From the NCBI GenBank assembly GCA_964568885.1, contig CAZMSF010000002.1, forward strand, positions 4,439-68,438: DNA of 64,000 nucleotides, in the 5' to 3' direction. Position 1 is the stretch's first letter. Every line of letters begins with the position of its first letter. This document shows, in pieces, positions 24,156-33,159 of the stretch. A program made the position numbers and the translations under genes. The notes below the pieces were generated by a model that made no database searches, was not told where the DNA came from, and saw nothing but the letters and a program-made list of their open reading frames with translations. The stretch comes from JAUSNA01 sp964568885 (GTDB taxonomy: Bacteria; Patescibacteriota; Microgenomatia; Levybacterales; GWA1-39-11).

Positions 24156-25454
24156 ATGGAAAAAAATCAAAATAAATTACTGGCGCTTTTCCCAGCGATG
24201 GGGGTGAGAAATTACCAGTATTATTTTGTGGGGCAGCTCATTTCTCAGGTAGGAACCTGGCTTCAGATAGTATCTGAGGGGTGGTTGGTTTTACAGCTCA
24301 CCAATTCTGCTTTCCTTATTGGTGTCGTTGCAGCGTGTGCTACCGTACCGTCTCTCCTTTTTTCTCTTTTTGGCGGTGTAATTGTCGATAGGTTTAACAG
24401 AAAATATTTGATAATTGCGACACAAGCAAGTTCAATGGTCCTGGCGCTTTCTCTTGGATTTTTGACTCTTTTTCATCTTATTAATGTTTGGGAAATTGCA
24501 TTATTCGCATTTCTACTGGGTGTAGTTAATTCCGTTGATATGCCGGCCAGGCAAGCATTTGTATACGAGATGGTTGGTAAAGAAAAAATGGCATCCGCCA
24601 TCGCTCTTAATGCGGGGATATTCAACTCTGCCCGGGTAATCGGCCCTTCGGTCGCAGGGATATTGATAGCTATTGTAGGTCCGGCCGGTGCGTATCTTCT
24701 GAATGGATTTTCTTATATCGCTGCTATTATCGTACAATTCCTGATTGTTCCTATCGCAACACGAAAACATGAGGACCATTCTCATCCGATTCAGGCTATC
24801 AAAGATGGAGTATCATATACGGTTGCACATCCTGTAATCAGGTCGCTAATTTTGCTTACCGCAATTATCAGTATATTTGGATGGTCATATACTACAATCA
24901 TGCCTTTTATCGCAAAAAACACATTTCATCAGGGGGCTGCAGGTCTTGGATATCTTTATGCTGCGGCAGGAGTTGGCGCTCTTGTTGCCACCGTCATGGT
25001 CAGTTCTATCGGCAATAAAATAAGCCCTTATATATTCATTCTTGGCGGAAATCTATTGTTTGCGGTATCGATGATAGGTTTTTCTTCCGTCACACATATA
25101 TTGCCTGCTTACTTTTTCTTGTGTCTTGGAGGGTTTGGATTGCTTTCGGCATTTGCCGTCATCAATGCCCGCATTCAGCATCTGGTTGAGGGACAATACC
25201 GCGGTCGGGTGCTGAGTCTTTATCTTTTGATGTTTGTCGGCCTTTTTCCTATCGGAAATTTCCAAATAGGTTTTATGTCCGAGCATTTTGGTTCTCAATT
25301 TGCGATACGATTTGGAGCATTCGTCGTTTTAATAGCAGTAGTTGCCGGCTTTTTCGCGAGGGAAAAAATAGCAAAACAACATGAAGAATATGAATCCAAA
25401 AAGGAACTGGAAAGCGGAGCGCGAGAAGTTGTGGTTGACAGTATCAGATCATAG
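24156..25454 (+). CDS. Major facilitator superfamily exporter (MFS_3 / EntS type)
   Basis: 432 residues with about 12 membrane helices. The text matches the MFS_3 group of proton-driven exporters: SQVGTWLQIVSEGWLVLQLTNS at the start, the loop motif GGVIVDRFNRK between helices 2 and 3, PARQAFVYEMVGKE after helix 4 and SARVIGPSVAGILI. Substrate cannot be told from sequence. The C-terminal tail is charged and cytosolic. No Shine-Dalgarno is evident; a possible -10 (TAAAAT near 24119) would give a leader of some 30 nt. Followed by a two-helix small membrane protein. Confidence 0.9.
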   Translation: MEKNQNKLLALFPAMGVRNYQYYFVGQLISQVGTWLQIVSEGWLVLQLTNSAFLIGVVAACATVPSLLFSLFGGVIVDRFNRKYLIIATQASSMVLALSLGFLTLFHLINVWEIALFAFLLGVVNSVDMPARQAFVYEMVGKEKMASAIALNAGIFNSARVIGPSVAGILIAIVGPAGAYLLNGFSYIAAIIVQFLIVPIATRKHEDHSHPIQAIKDGVSYTVAHPVIRSLILLTAIISIFGWSYTTIMPFIAKNTFHQGAAGLGYLYAAAGVGALVATVMVSSIGNKISPYIFILGGNLLFAVSMIGFSSVTHILPAYFFLCLGGFGLLSAFAVINARIQHLVEGQYRGRVLSLYLLMFVGLFPIGNFQIGFMSEHFGSQFAIRFGAFVVLIAVVAGFFAREKIAKQHEEYESKKELESGAREVVVDSIRS

Positions 25455-25530
25455 CCCCCAACACCTTCAGCATTATTGTAAATGCCTTCCATTTATTAGA
25501 TAGTAATAATAAGAAAGGGGGTGATGTTTT

Positions 25531-25701
25531 GTGAACGCGAAAATGAAATCATGTTTTACGCCTCATGTTTTGACGCATAGTCTCTTCGGACTTGGGCTTG
25601 GAGTTTTGCTGGCATCAGTTATTCCGTCACTTGCAATGTGGTGGCTCGGAGTAGTTATTATTGTTGTTGCTTTTGCTTTGGATGCAATGAGAAAGAACTA
25701 G
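25531..25701 (+). CDS. Small two-helix membrane protein (56 aa)
   Basis: Starts with GTG after one of the strongest Shine-Dalgarno matches in the window (AAGGGGGTGAT at about 25515-25525). Encodes MNAKMKSCFTPHVLTHSLFG, then a first helix around LGLGVLLASVIPSLAM, a WW turn, and a second around LGVVIIVVAFAL, ending DAMRKN. The short loop makes a helical hairpin. Function unknown. The strong ribosome site contrasts with the leaderless genes around it and suggests high expression. Confidence 0.75.
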   Translation: MNAKMKSCFTPHVLTHSLFGLGLGVLLASVIPSLAMWWLGVVIIVVAFALDAMRKN

Positions 25702-25733
25702 AAATAGTTTTGTTCCACAAGACCTTTTAGGAT

Positions 25734-25742
25734 TGATATAAT
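25734..25742 (+). promoter_or_regulatory. Extended -10 promoter of nadM, leaderless type
   Basis: TGATATAAT (TATAAT at 25737-25742 with TG extension), 7 nt before the ATG at 25750. No good -35, as is usual for extended -10 promoters. Confidence 0.65.
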
Positions 25743-25749
25743 CTTTGCT

Positions 25750-26238
25750 ATGCATGCATATCGAACGGGCCTTGTTATCGGGAGATTTCAGCCATTTCAT
25801 AATGGACACAAGTTCCTCATCGAAAAAGCGTTAAAATTGTGTGACAAAATTTATATTGGAATTGGAAGTTCAAATAAATCCGACGATAAAAATCCATATT
25901 CTGCAAGTGAGCGACTCTCTCACATAAAAAAATTTCTGAAGAACGAAAAAATTGAAGACAGAGTCATCAAGATACTAAAACTTAATGACAATCCCGATGA
26001 TGATGTGTGGTTTGAGAACCTTTACAAAATGACGGGACCATTTGATGTGACTATTGGGAACAACCCTTGGAATAACGGCATCATCGAAAGGCATGGAATT
26101 CCTGCAGTGTATATAGGATTTCATAAGAGGCACGTTCTTGAGGGAATAAAAATCAGAAAACTCATGCAGGAAAATAAGAAGTGGGAGGAACGGGTGCCAC
26201 AGTATCTAGTGGGTCTTATTAAACCTCAGGGGGAGTAG
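25750..26238 (+). CDS. nadM: Nicotinamide-nucleotide adenylyltransferase, archaeal NadM type
   Basis: 162 residues. Joins NMN (or NaMN) and ATP to form NAD(+) and pyrophosphate. The nucleotidyltransferase signature GRFQPFHNGH is at 11-20, followed by IGIGSSNKSDDKNPYSASER, the archaeal NadM form. The C-terminal helix GIKIRKLM replaces the ISxTxIR motif of the wider family while keeping its Arg. Bacteria usually use NadD, so the archaeal-type enzyme is a lineage marker or an old transfer. It has its own leaderless-type promoter. Confidence 0.92.
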   Translation: MHAYRTGLVIGRFQPFHNGHKFLIEKALKLCDKIYIGIGSSNKSDDKNPYSASERLSHIKKFLKNEKIEDRVIKILKLNDNPDDDVWFENLYKMTGPFDVTIGNNPWNNGIIERHGIPAVYIGFHKRHVLEGIKIRKLMQENKKWEERVPQYLVGLIKPQGE

Positions 26239-26245
26239 GGCGCTC

Positions 26246-26274
26246 TTTACCCTTGCCACGCAATTCTCTATAAT
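26246..26274 (+). promoter_or_regulatory. Promoter of the P-type ATPase, leaderless type
   Basis: TTTACC (26246-26251), 17-nt spacer, consensus TATAAT (26269-26274), 8 nt to the ATG at 26283. Confidence 0.65.
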
Positions 26275-26282
26275 GAATAGCA

Positions 26283-28922
26283 ATGCCCCAAAATGACGTT
26301 TCCGGTTTGACCTCTCAAGAAGTTGTTCTTCTACGCCAGGAATTTGGTAGAAACGTTCTTTCAGAGAAGAAAAAATCCTCAATAGTCCGCATCTTCCAAA
26401 ATCAGCTAAAGAATAATTTTGTTGTATATCTTCTCGTTGCCGCTATCATCATTTCATTTTTTGTCGGGAAATATATTACTGCTATTGCTATTTTTGGAGT
26501 AATCTCGCTGGTTGTTGGGGCCGGATTTTTTCAAGAATACAAGGCCGAAAAAGCGGTTGAGGCACTTAAGAATCTTTTAACGCTAAAGACGAGGGTGAGA
26601 AGGGAGGGACAAGAAAAACTGGTTGAATCAACAGAGCTTGTCCCGAACGATATTGTTTTATTGGGCGCAGGGGACAAGGTACCTGCCGATGCGATAATTC
26701 TTTCGGGAGAGGAGGTTACGGTTGATGAATCGATACTTACTGGCGAGGCTCAGGAAGTTGTAAAAAAACCGTATTCGCCCGATGGAAAAGAAGATAAGTC
26801 TTCGATGGTCTTTATGGGAACATTTATTACGAGCGGTAATTGTGTTGTGAAGGTCACCCAGACGGGTATGAAAACCGAGTTTGGAAAGATTGCAGAGCTC
26901 GTTGAGGAAACTCAAAAAACGCTTCCACTCCAAAGCAAAGTCAACAGAATTACTAAATATATGGTGGTTTTTGCTATTTCGGTGTCGGTATTAACCGGAG
27001 TCGTGTATGTGTTGCAGTCCGGGAATATCACCCTTCCCCTTATCGAAAGTACGCTTATTCTTGTTATTGCTTTGTCTGTTTCTGCCTTCCCGGAGGGTTT
27101 TCCCGTAGTGCTCACTACTACTCTTGCGGTGGGCGTTATGAGGATGGCAAAAAGGAATGCGATAGTCAACCGCATGAGTGTTATTGAATCTTTAGGGGAG
27201 ACGACTGTTATTGCTACCGATAAAACAGGGACCGTAACCAGAGGTGAGATGACTGTAAAAAAAATAATTCTTGATAATAAAACCCTTCATGTTACGGGTA
27301 TTGGATACGAAACTAATGGAGAGTTACTCCACGATGGAAAGAAATATTCTGTAGAAAATGATGAGCAGCTCACCTTGATACTTCTGTCATCCGTTCTTTG
27401 CAACAATGCTTCTTTTGTTCAGGATGAGAATGAGGAGAGAAAACTGACGGGGAGCGCCACGGATACTGCCCTTTTGGTTTTGGGCGAGAAAGCAGGATTT
27501 CATAAAGATAACCCTTCATATATTGTAGTTGAGGAGTTTCCTTTTACTTCTGAAAGGAAAATGATGAGCGTTGAGACTAAGAGGGGGGATGAGTCGTTCA
27601 TTTTCTCCAAAGGGGCACCCGAAATGCTGATAAAGCATTGTAAGCATTTTCTGGAACGCGACAAGGTTCTGCCATTGACTGAGGAAAAAATAAAGGAATT
27701 GCTCGGACAAAATTCCGAGCTGACAACGAAAGCACTTCGTACGATTGCGTTTGCGTATAAAAAAAATGGCGGAGGGGCACATGATGAGGAAGAGGACCTT
27801 ACCTTTCTCGGAATTGCAGCTCTTGAGGATTCGCCGCGTGAGGAGGTAGTGGAATCAATCGAGATGGGTAAAAAAGCGGGGATAGCAGTAAAACTTATTA
27901 CCGGTGACCACAAAGAAACAGCACAAGCCGTTGCAAGACAAATTGGTATTCTGGATACCGTTATTACAGGTGAGGAGTTGGAAAAGATGACGGACGAACA
28001 GCTCCGGAAAGAAGTTATGGGTATAGGTATATTTGCAAGAGTCATGCCCGAGCAAAAACTCCGCATCGTAAGAGCGCTTAAAGAAACTGGTGAAATAGTT
28101 GCAATGACGGGGGATGGAGTGAACGATGCTCCTGCTTTGGAGGAGGCTCATGTCGGAATTGCGATGGGAAAAAGAGGAACGGATGTCGCACGGTCTGCAT
28201 CTGACTTGATATTGAAGGACGACAATTTTTCGACAATTATGGCTGCAATAATTGAAGGGCGAACCATCTTCAATAACATCAGAAAATTCACCACATACCA
28301 GTTATCATGTAATTTTGCAGAACTAATGGTGCTTTTTATCGCAACAATGTTAGCTCCCTTCCTTTCATGGAGTGTTCCGCTGCTGGTTGCGATACAGATT
28401 CTCTTTATGAATTTGGTCACCGATAATTTGCCGGCCATTATGCTCGGATTTAATCCTTCTTCAAAGGACATTATGCACGGGAAATTCAAAAAGAATATGG
28501 ACATTCTTGATAGAAAGTTAATTGCTATCGTTTTTATGACCGGTATACTTATGGGAAGTTTTGTCCTTTTATCATACTACATATCATTTAATGTCTTAGG
28601 GCACGATGCTGGAAGTTCCCGAACAGTAGCGCTTGTCGCACTTATAGTAATTGAAATCTGTGCCGCATTTGTCTTTAGATCATTCAGGAAAGGGGTTCTG
28701 ACGCGTTCTCCATTTTCAAATAAATACTTGTTGTTTGCATCTATTATTTCCTTGCTTGCAACCCTTACGGTAATCTACACACCGCTTTCATATGTATTCG
28801 AAACTGTTCAGATATCGTTCTATGAATGGGGATTTTCGTTGGCTTTCGGTTTTTTGTTGCTGATAATTTTTGATGTACTTAAATTTATTAATCCAAAAAC
28901 TAACATTTTTCCCGCTCATTAA
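26283..28922 (+). CDS. P-type cation-transporting ATPase (Ca2+-ATPase, P2 type)
   Basis: 879 residues. Pumps cations across the membrane, forming a phospho-Asp intermediate. In order: N-terminal cation ATPase domain, two helices, actuator with LTGEA (152-156), helix 4 with SAFPEGFPVV where Ca2+ pumps carry the PEGL ion site, the phosphorylation motif DKTGTVT (D313), the nucleotide domain with KGAPE, the hinge TGDGVNDAP, and six C-terminal helices with QILFMNLVTDNLPAIMLG. This last motif, with its Asn and Asp, favours Ca2+ (or Mn2+) over monovalent cations. Single gene, own promoter. Specific ion is inferred. Confidence 0.92.
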   Translation: MPQNDVSGLTSQEVVLLRQEFGRNVLSEKKKSSIVRIFQNQLKNNFVVYLLVAAIIISFFVGKYITAIAIFGVISLVVGAGFFQEYKAEKAVEALKNLLTLKTRVRREGQEKLVESTELVPNDIVLLGAGDKVPADAIILSGEEVTVDESILTGEAQEVVKKPYSPDGKEDKSSMVFMGTFITSGNCVVKVTQTGMKTEFGKIAELVEETQKTLPLQSKVNRITKYMVVFAISVSVLTGVVYVLQSGNITLPLIESTLILVIALSVSAFPEGFPVVLTTTLAVGVMRMAKRNAIVNRMSVIESLGETTVIATDKTGTVTRGEMTVKKIILDNKTLHVTGIGYETNGELLHDGKKYSVENDEQLTLILLSSVLCNNASFVQDENEERKLTGSATDTALLVLGEKAGFHKDNPSYIVVEEFPFTSERKMMSVETKRGDESFIFSKGAPEMLIKHCKHFLERDKVLPLTEEKIKELLGQNSELTTKALRTIAFAYKKNGGGAHDEEEDLTFLGIAALEDSPREEVVESIEMGKKAGIAVKLITGDHKETAQAVARQIGILDTVITGEELEKMTDEQLRKEVMGIGIFARVMPEQKLRIVRALKETGEIVAMTGDGVNDAPALEEAHVGIAMGKRGTDVARSASDLILKDDNFSTIMAAIIEGRTIFNNIRKFTTYQLSCNFAELMVLFIATMLAPFLSWSVPLLVAIQILFMNLVTDNLPAIMLGFNPSSKDIMHGKFKKNMDILDRKLIAIVFMTGILMGSFVLLSYYISFNVLGHDAGSSRTVALVALIVIEICAAFVFRSFRKGVLTRSPFSNKYLLFASIISLLATLTVIYTPLSYVFETVQISFYEWGFSLAFGFLLLIIFDVLKFINPKTNIFPAH

Positions 28923-29053
28923 ATTTTCATGCCATAGTTGTTTGTAGTAGCGACTATAAAGACATCTTAAGACCCAATTGATTTAACTTTCCTTCGGGTT
29001 TAGTCTAAATAAGACTATGTATTTGGCAGAAATTATAGTGTGATGTGTTTTAT

Positions 29054-29081
29054 AAAACCGGTCATTATGCCGGTTTTTTTT
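29054..29081 (+). terminator. Intrinsic-terminator hairpin inside the leader of the 29112 gene
   Basis: AAAACCGG (29054-29061), 8-nt loop, CCGGTTTT (29070-29077) and an 8-T run (29074-29081). Only 11 nt separate it from the Shine-Dalgarno of the next gene, leaving no room for a promoter in between. It can end the ATPase transcript, or act as an attenuator or 5' stabiliser of the secreted-protein mRNA. Confidence 0.75.
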
Positions 29082-29111
29082 CTGTCAAAAAAGGGAGGAG
29101 GTGAAAAAAAT

Positions 29112-30734
29112 ATGAATAGTTCGACTTTCAATAGAAAGGTGAAAAAAATTTTAGTTTCAACTATTGCAACAGGTTTGGTTTTTGCTGCAACTGCGCTGCC
29201 TACATTTGCAGATACTGTTTCGCCCATAGATTTCGAGAGTCCTTATACAATTGGGAATATCAACGGACAGCAGGGGTGGATTAAAGCCGGAGCGTATGAT
29301 GCGGCCGTAGCGGCAGTTTCTGGATTCTCAAATGCCTCAGGGTTTGGTTTTGGAACTCAGGCGTTAAGACTTTCAAACGCCGTTACTAGTGGCTCCTTCG
29401 GCGACCAGACGTTTTCCCCAGGACTATCAAGTCCTGCCGGTGAGGCGGTTTCGAATACTCATTTTGAGGCGAGTTTTGATATCGGATCCACACAATCTAC
29501 TCAACAAGTAGGCCTATTTACATCGGTAAGCCCTGATGATGGCAATGGTGGTAGGATGAGTTACGTTGGATTTGAGGACCAAGCAGACGGAATTCATGTC
29601 ATTTTTTATGATGTAACAGATCCGGGTCCGCTTCCTACAGTTGCAAGCTTTAATCCTTCTGACGTCGCGACTATAGATAGGACGAGTAAACATACAATAA
29701 AGTTTGCTATTGATTTTCTGTCGGGTCCTGCTAACGATATCGTCAAACTCTATGTTGATGGAGTTCTAAAGAAAACAGGAACGAGTTGGGAAGACTATTA
29801 CCGATATGATCCCGAACAGAACGGAAATGGACATGTAATTCCTACCACGAGTAAACTTTTGTTCCGTGAAGGAGGTACAGCTGCGCCTGGAAATAACGGC
29901 AATGGGTATTTAGTTGACAATGTTACTTTGTCCTCGACTGCACCTGTTCCGCCGTCGGTTCCGACTATTATTGTTCCTGCCGATGGAGCTCATGTTACAT
30001 CGGCGGCTCTTGTAAAGGTTGATTGGACGGATTCGACAGGTACAAATTCGCCATTTCAATACCAGTACGAAGCCTACTCAGATAGTGGGTATTCGAGTCT
30101 TATTTACTCTAGTGGATGGCTTAGTGCTTCCGAAATCCCAACACCGGGAACTCCGGTTGGAGATTACTGGGTAAGGGTCAGAGCAAAGGATGCAACCAGT
30201 ACATTTAGTGGCTGGAGTAATGGAAGTGGTAGTCCATACCACTTTACCGTAGTCCCACTCGTCGGGCCGCCGACTTTGGTAAGCCAATGCAAAAATAATG
30301 GGTGGCAGACATTTAACAATCCATCATTTGCCAACCAAGGTGCATGCGTATCCTACGTGAGAGCACATTCCCACAGTGTTCTAGGCAACGTAAAGTATAC
30401 GGCGTATGGCCTCTTGCGAAGTGCGCAATTTGCGGCCGACACAGCCGATGGCGGAGGAGCCTTCCAATACTCCGATGCCAATCATGCTTGGTATAGGGTG
30501 CTTATCACCTCACTAAAGGTTGACGGGCATAGCGCCTGGTTTGCCGGACGTGTCTGGCAAGCAAGCAATCCGTCTTGGGTTGGCAACTGGCTTTTTGCGA
30601 AGGTAAATGACAGTAGTCCTAAGCGTATTTGGGGAAGTTTTACGACCCAATTAGCTGCTGAAAGTGGCGTATCCTCTATGGGAACGCCTGCTGATGGACC
30701 ATTTAATACTATTGGTGCATTGGTTGTGCATTAG
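29112..30734 (+). CDS. Secreted LamG-like / fibronectin-like surface protein
   Basis: 540 residues from MNSSTFNRKVKK, chosen because GGGAGGAGGTGA (29093-29104) lies just upstream; an upstream frame-compatible ATG at 29040 would translate the terminator. The signal peptide ends near ALPTFA/DTV (about 34). Next come a concanavalin-like (LamG-type) domain to about 275, a fibronectin/Ig-like domain (about 280-388) with WTDSTG and YWVRVRAKD, then the short motif CKNNGWQTF...PSFANQGACVSYV (in part, about 397-423), found in secreted proteins of many phyla. The C-terminal part resembles a small beta domain. No sortase signal or membrane anchor at the C-terminus, so release or non-covalent attachment. 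Own terminator downstream. Confidence 0.85.
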   Translation: MNSSTFNRKVKKILVSTIATGLVFAATALPTFADTVSPIDFESPYTIGNINGQQGWIKAGAYDAAVAAVSGFSNASGFGFGTQALRLSNAVTSGSFGDQTFSPGLSSPAGEAVSNTHFEASFDIGSTQSTQQVGLFTSVSPDDGNGGRMSYVGFEDQADGIHVIFYDVTDPGPLPTVASFNPSDVATIDRTSKHTIKFAIDFLSGPANDIVKLYVDGVLKKTGTSWEDYYRYDPEQNGNGHVIPTTSKLLFREGGTAAPGNNGNGYLVDNVTLSSTAPVPPSVPTIIVPADGAHVTSAALVKVDWTDSTGTNSPFQYQYEAYSDSGYSSLIYSSGWLSASEIPTPGTPVGDYWVRVRAKDATSTFSGWSNGSGSPYHFTVVPLVGPPTLVSQCKNNGWQTFNNPSFANQGACVSYVRAHSHSVLGNVKYTAYGLLRSAQFAADTADGGGAFQYSDANHAWYRVLITSLKVDGHSAWFAGRVWQASNPSWVGNWLFAKVNDSSPKRIWGSFTTQLAAESGVSSMGTPADGPFNTIGALVVH

Positions 30735-30744
30735 CGTATTTTAC

Positions 30745-30779
30745 AAAAATGACCCACTCTTGCCCGTGGGTTATTTTTG
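30745..30779 (+). terminator. Rho-independent terminator after the secreted LamG-like gene
   Basis: ACCCAC (30752-30757) pairs with GTGGGT (30766-30771). The stem continues on both sides into A-run and T-run (AAAAAT with ATTTTT). Loop TCTTGCCC. Confidence 0.85.
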
Positions 30780-30780
30780 T

Positions 30781-30809
30781 TTGAATTGAAGCTATTTGAG
30801 GAGTAAAAT
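30781..30809 (+). promoter_or_regulatory. Promoter of the 30816 gene, leaderless type
   Basis: TTGAAT (30781-30786), 17-nt spacer, TAAAAT (30804-30809), 6 nt to the ATG. It begins immediately after the upstream terminator. Confidence 0.65.
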
Positions 30810-30815
30810 TTACGC

Positions 30816-31379
30816 ATGAGTAATGAGCATGACTTGCCTATGGGAGGAGACTGGATTCCCGATGTTCTTCCCGGTAGTCTTTGGGAAAAAGAGGATGAGT
30901 TGCATTTCGGGGATGCACGGCAAATGGCTATGCTTCGCATTGCCGAGGTTGAGGTTGGACTTACGTGGCAAGATTTGATGAGACGGTATTTATTTTTGGG
31001 ACTCGGTATACATGCGGGAGGAGAAAACGGAGAATTCCAATTCGTAAGAAGAGTAGGTGAAGATGAGAAGCCGTTATCTTTAGAGGAAGAAGTAAGTCTT
31101 GAAGGAACAGAATGGGACGAGAGAGCGAACAGGTCGGATAATGAACAAGAAATTGTTTTTAATACGATAGGCAGAACTTCAAGTGCGCTTTCGGCCGTTG
31201 CTACATCTCACAACCAAACAGTAAGGCAGATGCTTGAAAGGATAACTTCGATTGGGCTTCGGATGAGTTACGAATTGCGTCATCATGAAGACAGCATAGC
31301 TTATTATTTAAAGACAAGTAATGGGGGGACGGTACGCATAAATGAATTGAAGCTTGGTGGGTTGTCAGCTCGAGGTTAA
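30816..31379 (+). CDS. Hypothetical acidic protein
   Basis: 187 residues, not recognised. Acidic N-terminal half with LWEKEDELHFGDARQMAML, a possible helix AEVEVGLTWQDLMRRYLFLG, and a C-terminal half with SALSAVATSHNQTVRQMLERI that looks helical. No Cys, no signal peptide, no membrane segment, so a soluble cytosolic protein is expected. Codon use resembles the neighbours. A GAGGAG run overlaps the -10 rather than acting as a ribosome site. The next gene is also an orphan with its own promoter. Confidence 0.7.
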   Translation: MSNEHDLPMGGDWIPDVLPGSLWEKEDELHFGDARQMAMLRIAEVEVGLTWQDLMRRYLFLGLGIHAGGENGEFQFVRRVGEDEKPLSLEEEVSLEGTEWDERANRSDNEQEIVFNTIGRTSSALSAVATSHNQTVRQMLERITSIGLRMSYELRHHEDSIAYYLKTSNGGTVRINELKLGGLSARG

Positions 31380-31386
31380 TATAGGC

Positions 31387-31415
31387 TTGACGTATACTAA
31401 AAAGAGTCTTAAAAT
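31387..31415 (+). promoter_or_regulatory. Promoter of the 31425 gene
   Basis: TTGACG (31387-31392), 17-nt spacer, TAAAAT (31410-31415), 9 nt to the ATG. Confidence 0.55.
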
Positions 31416-31424
31416 TTCACACCT

Positions 31425-31799
31425 ATGGCAATTGAAGCAGAATATTATAGATGGGGAAGGCATATTTGTGAATGGGTATACCGTGGTGTTGAAGAGGATG
31501 CCGTGAATCAGTACTTCGCACCGGCAACGCTTGAGATGACGACCGATGAAGATAGTGCCGGTCAACTGGCAAATATAATAGTGAAAAATGATAGACATGG
31601 TAGAATCCGGGCTACGTTATGGAGGGAAGGCATTGGGGAAGAGATGAGCACTGCTTTTCCTATCTTGCTTGTTCCCGGAGAGGTATTGAGTCTAAGTACG
31701 TATAACCGTCTCATGGATTTGAGTTTTGCAAATGAGCCAATCTTTCCGAGAATTGAGCAATCACATCAAGGAGTTTCACTGCATCAAATCCAAGATTAG
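31425..31799 (+). CDS. Hypothetical protein
   Basis: 124 residues, not recognised. Begins MAIEAEYYRWGRHICEWVYR; the centre (QLANIIVKNDRHGRIRATLW) and PILLVPGEVLSLSTYNRLM are beta/alpha in character. One Cys, no signal peptide, no membrane helix. Soluble. Convergent with the glycosidase gene at 31871. Confidence 0.65.
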   Translation: MAIEAEYYRWGRHICEWVYRGVEEDAVNQYFAPATLEMTTDEDSAGQLANIIVKNDRHGRIRATLWREGIGEEMSTAFPILLVPGEVLSLSTYNRLMDLSFANEPIFPRIEQSHQGVSLHQIQD

Positions 31800-31870
31800 A
31801 GTTGACCAACCGAAGTTTTGTCTCCTGTATCCCTCACCGGTTTCCGGATTATCGCTCAATCCAGAGACGA

Positions 31871-33133
31871 TTACTGTTCAAGTAAATCCAAAATTAAAGT
31901 GCTCCAGCCAAAGTTAGTTCTTCTGTAACCCGTTCCATCTTCAGGATTGTAGTACTCGCGAAAACCGTGAGCCTCAATCATCTTTTCCATTTTTGAAATT
32001 ACCTCTTTTGCAACGTCATTATATCCGTGTTTTTGCAGTCCTTTAACAACAAACCAATTCGTCGCAATCCATGTGGGCCCACGCCACAGTAGTTTTACTT
32101 GATGAAGTGGTGTATCGTGCGGCACATAATATTTTTCGTCTTTTGAAACCGACGGGAAGGGGTAGGGTGTATAAAATTCATTCGTATTTAGCAGATGGTT
32201 TTCAACAAGTGCTTTTAGTTTTTCACCTTTTAGTCCGTCCAAGAAGAGTGGAATAAGTGAAGCGACTGTTTTGACCCGGGCGAACTTCTCGTCTTTTTTA
32301 TAAAGCGAATAAAATATTTTGTCCGTCTCGTCCCAGCATTTTGAAAGCAGCGCTTGTTCACTTTTATCAGCAACCTGCTTAAAGAACACCGACTCATTTT
32401 TGTCTTCGATTTCTAAAAAGAGTCTTGAGAGACTTCTCGCGCTTTCTATAAAAACCGTATTGAAAAGTAATTCCTCAACATTAAAATAATCTTTTTCAAG
32501 AATTTTCTTGTTGTTAAAGCGGTACCGGTGGTTGAGAAAATCCCCTTTCCGGTACGTGTAATGCATACGGGTTGTTTCAAGCCCGGTGTATCCCGCAGCA
32601 TATTGAAATACAGGAAGCTCGTCCATTCCCGACTCGTTGGGAGAAATTATTGAAATAAGATAATCATTGTCGATATCGCGGTTTTCTAGAAGCCATTTGT
32701 GATGCGAAGCAAGCTTCGGCAAGACCTCTCGAAGGAAATCTTTGTCGTTATCCTTTTTGTAAATATATTCAATGGAAATCGGAAATACAGGGGGTTGAGT
32801 GATTGAAGTTGTTCTGGGTCGAATGGAAAGGGCACTTTCGATATATGCCCAGTGGGGGAGTCTTTTTTTCTTTCCCCAAAAAATGATGTGTGGTAAAAAT
32901 CCGTTATCCCACTGTCCGATAAGAAAATTCCGTATTTCGTTTTTTGCCCACTCGGTATTGAAGTGAGAAAGAACGATTGCATGAAACCCGGTGTCCCACA
33001 GCCATTGATAAACATACTCTTTGTTAGCAGGGGCGATGAATTTATAGTTGGTCTTTTTCCATGAGGAGAATCCTTGAAAAGTATTCCCTTCAAAGATGTC
33101 TTTTGCACGCGAAATGATATCGGTTTTTTTCAT
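31871..33133 (-). CDS. Glycoside hydrolase of the (alpha/alpha)6 GH63/GH37-like type
   Basis: 420 residues, no signal peptide, so intracellular. The family opening YQWLWDTGFHAIVLSHF (about 41-57), then RNFLIGQWDNGFLPHIIFW, is shared with glucosylglycerate / mannosylglycerate hydrolases and the catalytic domains of GH63. Asp in the WLWD-T motif is part of the sugar-binding crater. ISPNESGMDELP and WRGPTWIATNW further down and YREYYNP-DGTGYRRTNFGWS-like text (FREYYNPEDGTGYRR) near the end complete the pattern. Likely releases glucose from a small glycoside such as a compatible solute or trehalose; the substrate is not certain. A GH15-like protein lies at 54020. Confidence 0.85.
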   Translation of the reverse strand: MKKTDIISRAKDIFEGNTFQGFSSWKKTNYKFIAPANKEYVYQWLWDTGFHAIVLSHFNTEWAKNEIRNFLIGQWDNGFLPHIIFWGKKKRLPHWAYIESALSIRPRTTSITQPPVFPISIEYIYKKDNDKDFLREVLPKLASHHKWLLENRDIDNDYLISIISPNESGMDELPVFQYAAGYTGLETTRMHYTYRKGDFLNHRYRFNNKKILEKDYFNVEELLFNTVFIESARSLSRLFLEIEDKNESVFFKQVADKSEQALLSKCWDETDKIFYSLYKKDEKFARVKTVASLIPLFLDGLKGEKLKALVENHLLNTNEFYTPYPFPSVSKDEKYYVPHDTPLHQVKLLWRGPTWIATNWFVVKGLQKHGYNDVAKEVISKMEKMIEAHGFREYYNPEDGTGYRRTNFGWSTLILDLLEQ

Positions 33134-33159
33134 CGTAAATTAATAATAACACCCGAAAG

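Noticed and set aside
29040..29111. In-frame upstream start for the secreted LamG-like protein
   Set aside because: It would translate the terminator hairpin and spoil the signal peptide. The ATG at 29112 has a near-perfect Shine-Dalgarno and a normal signal sequence.
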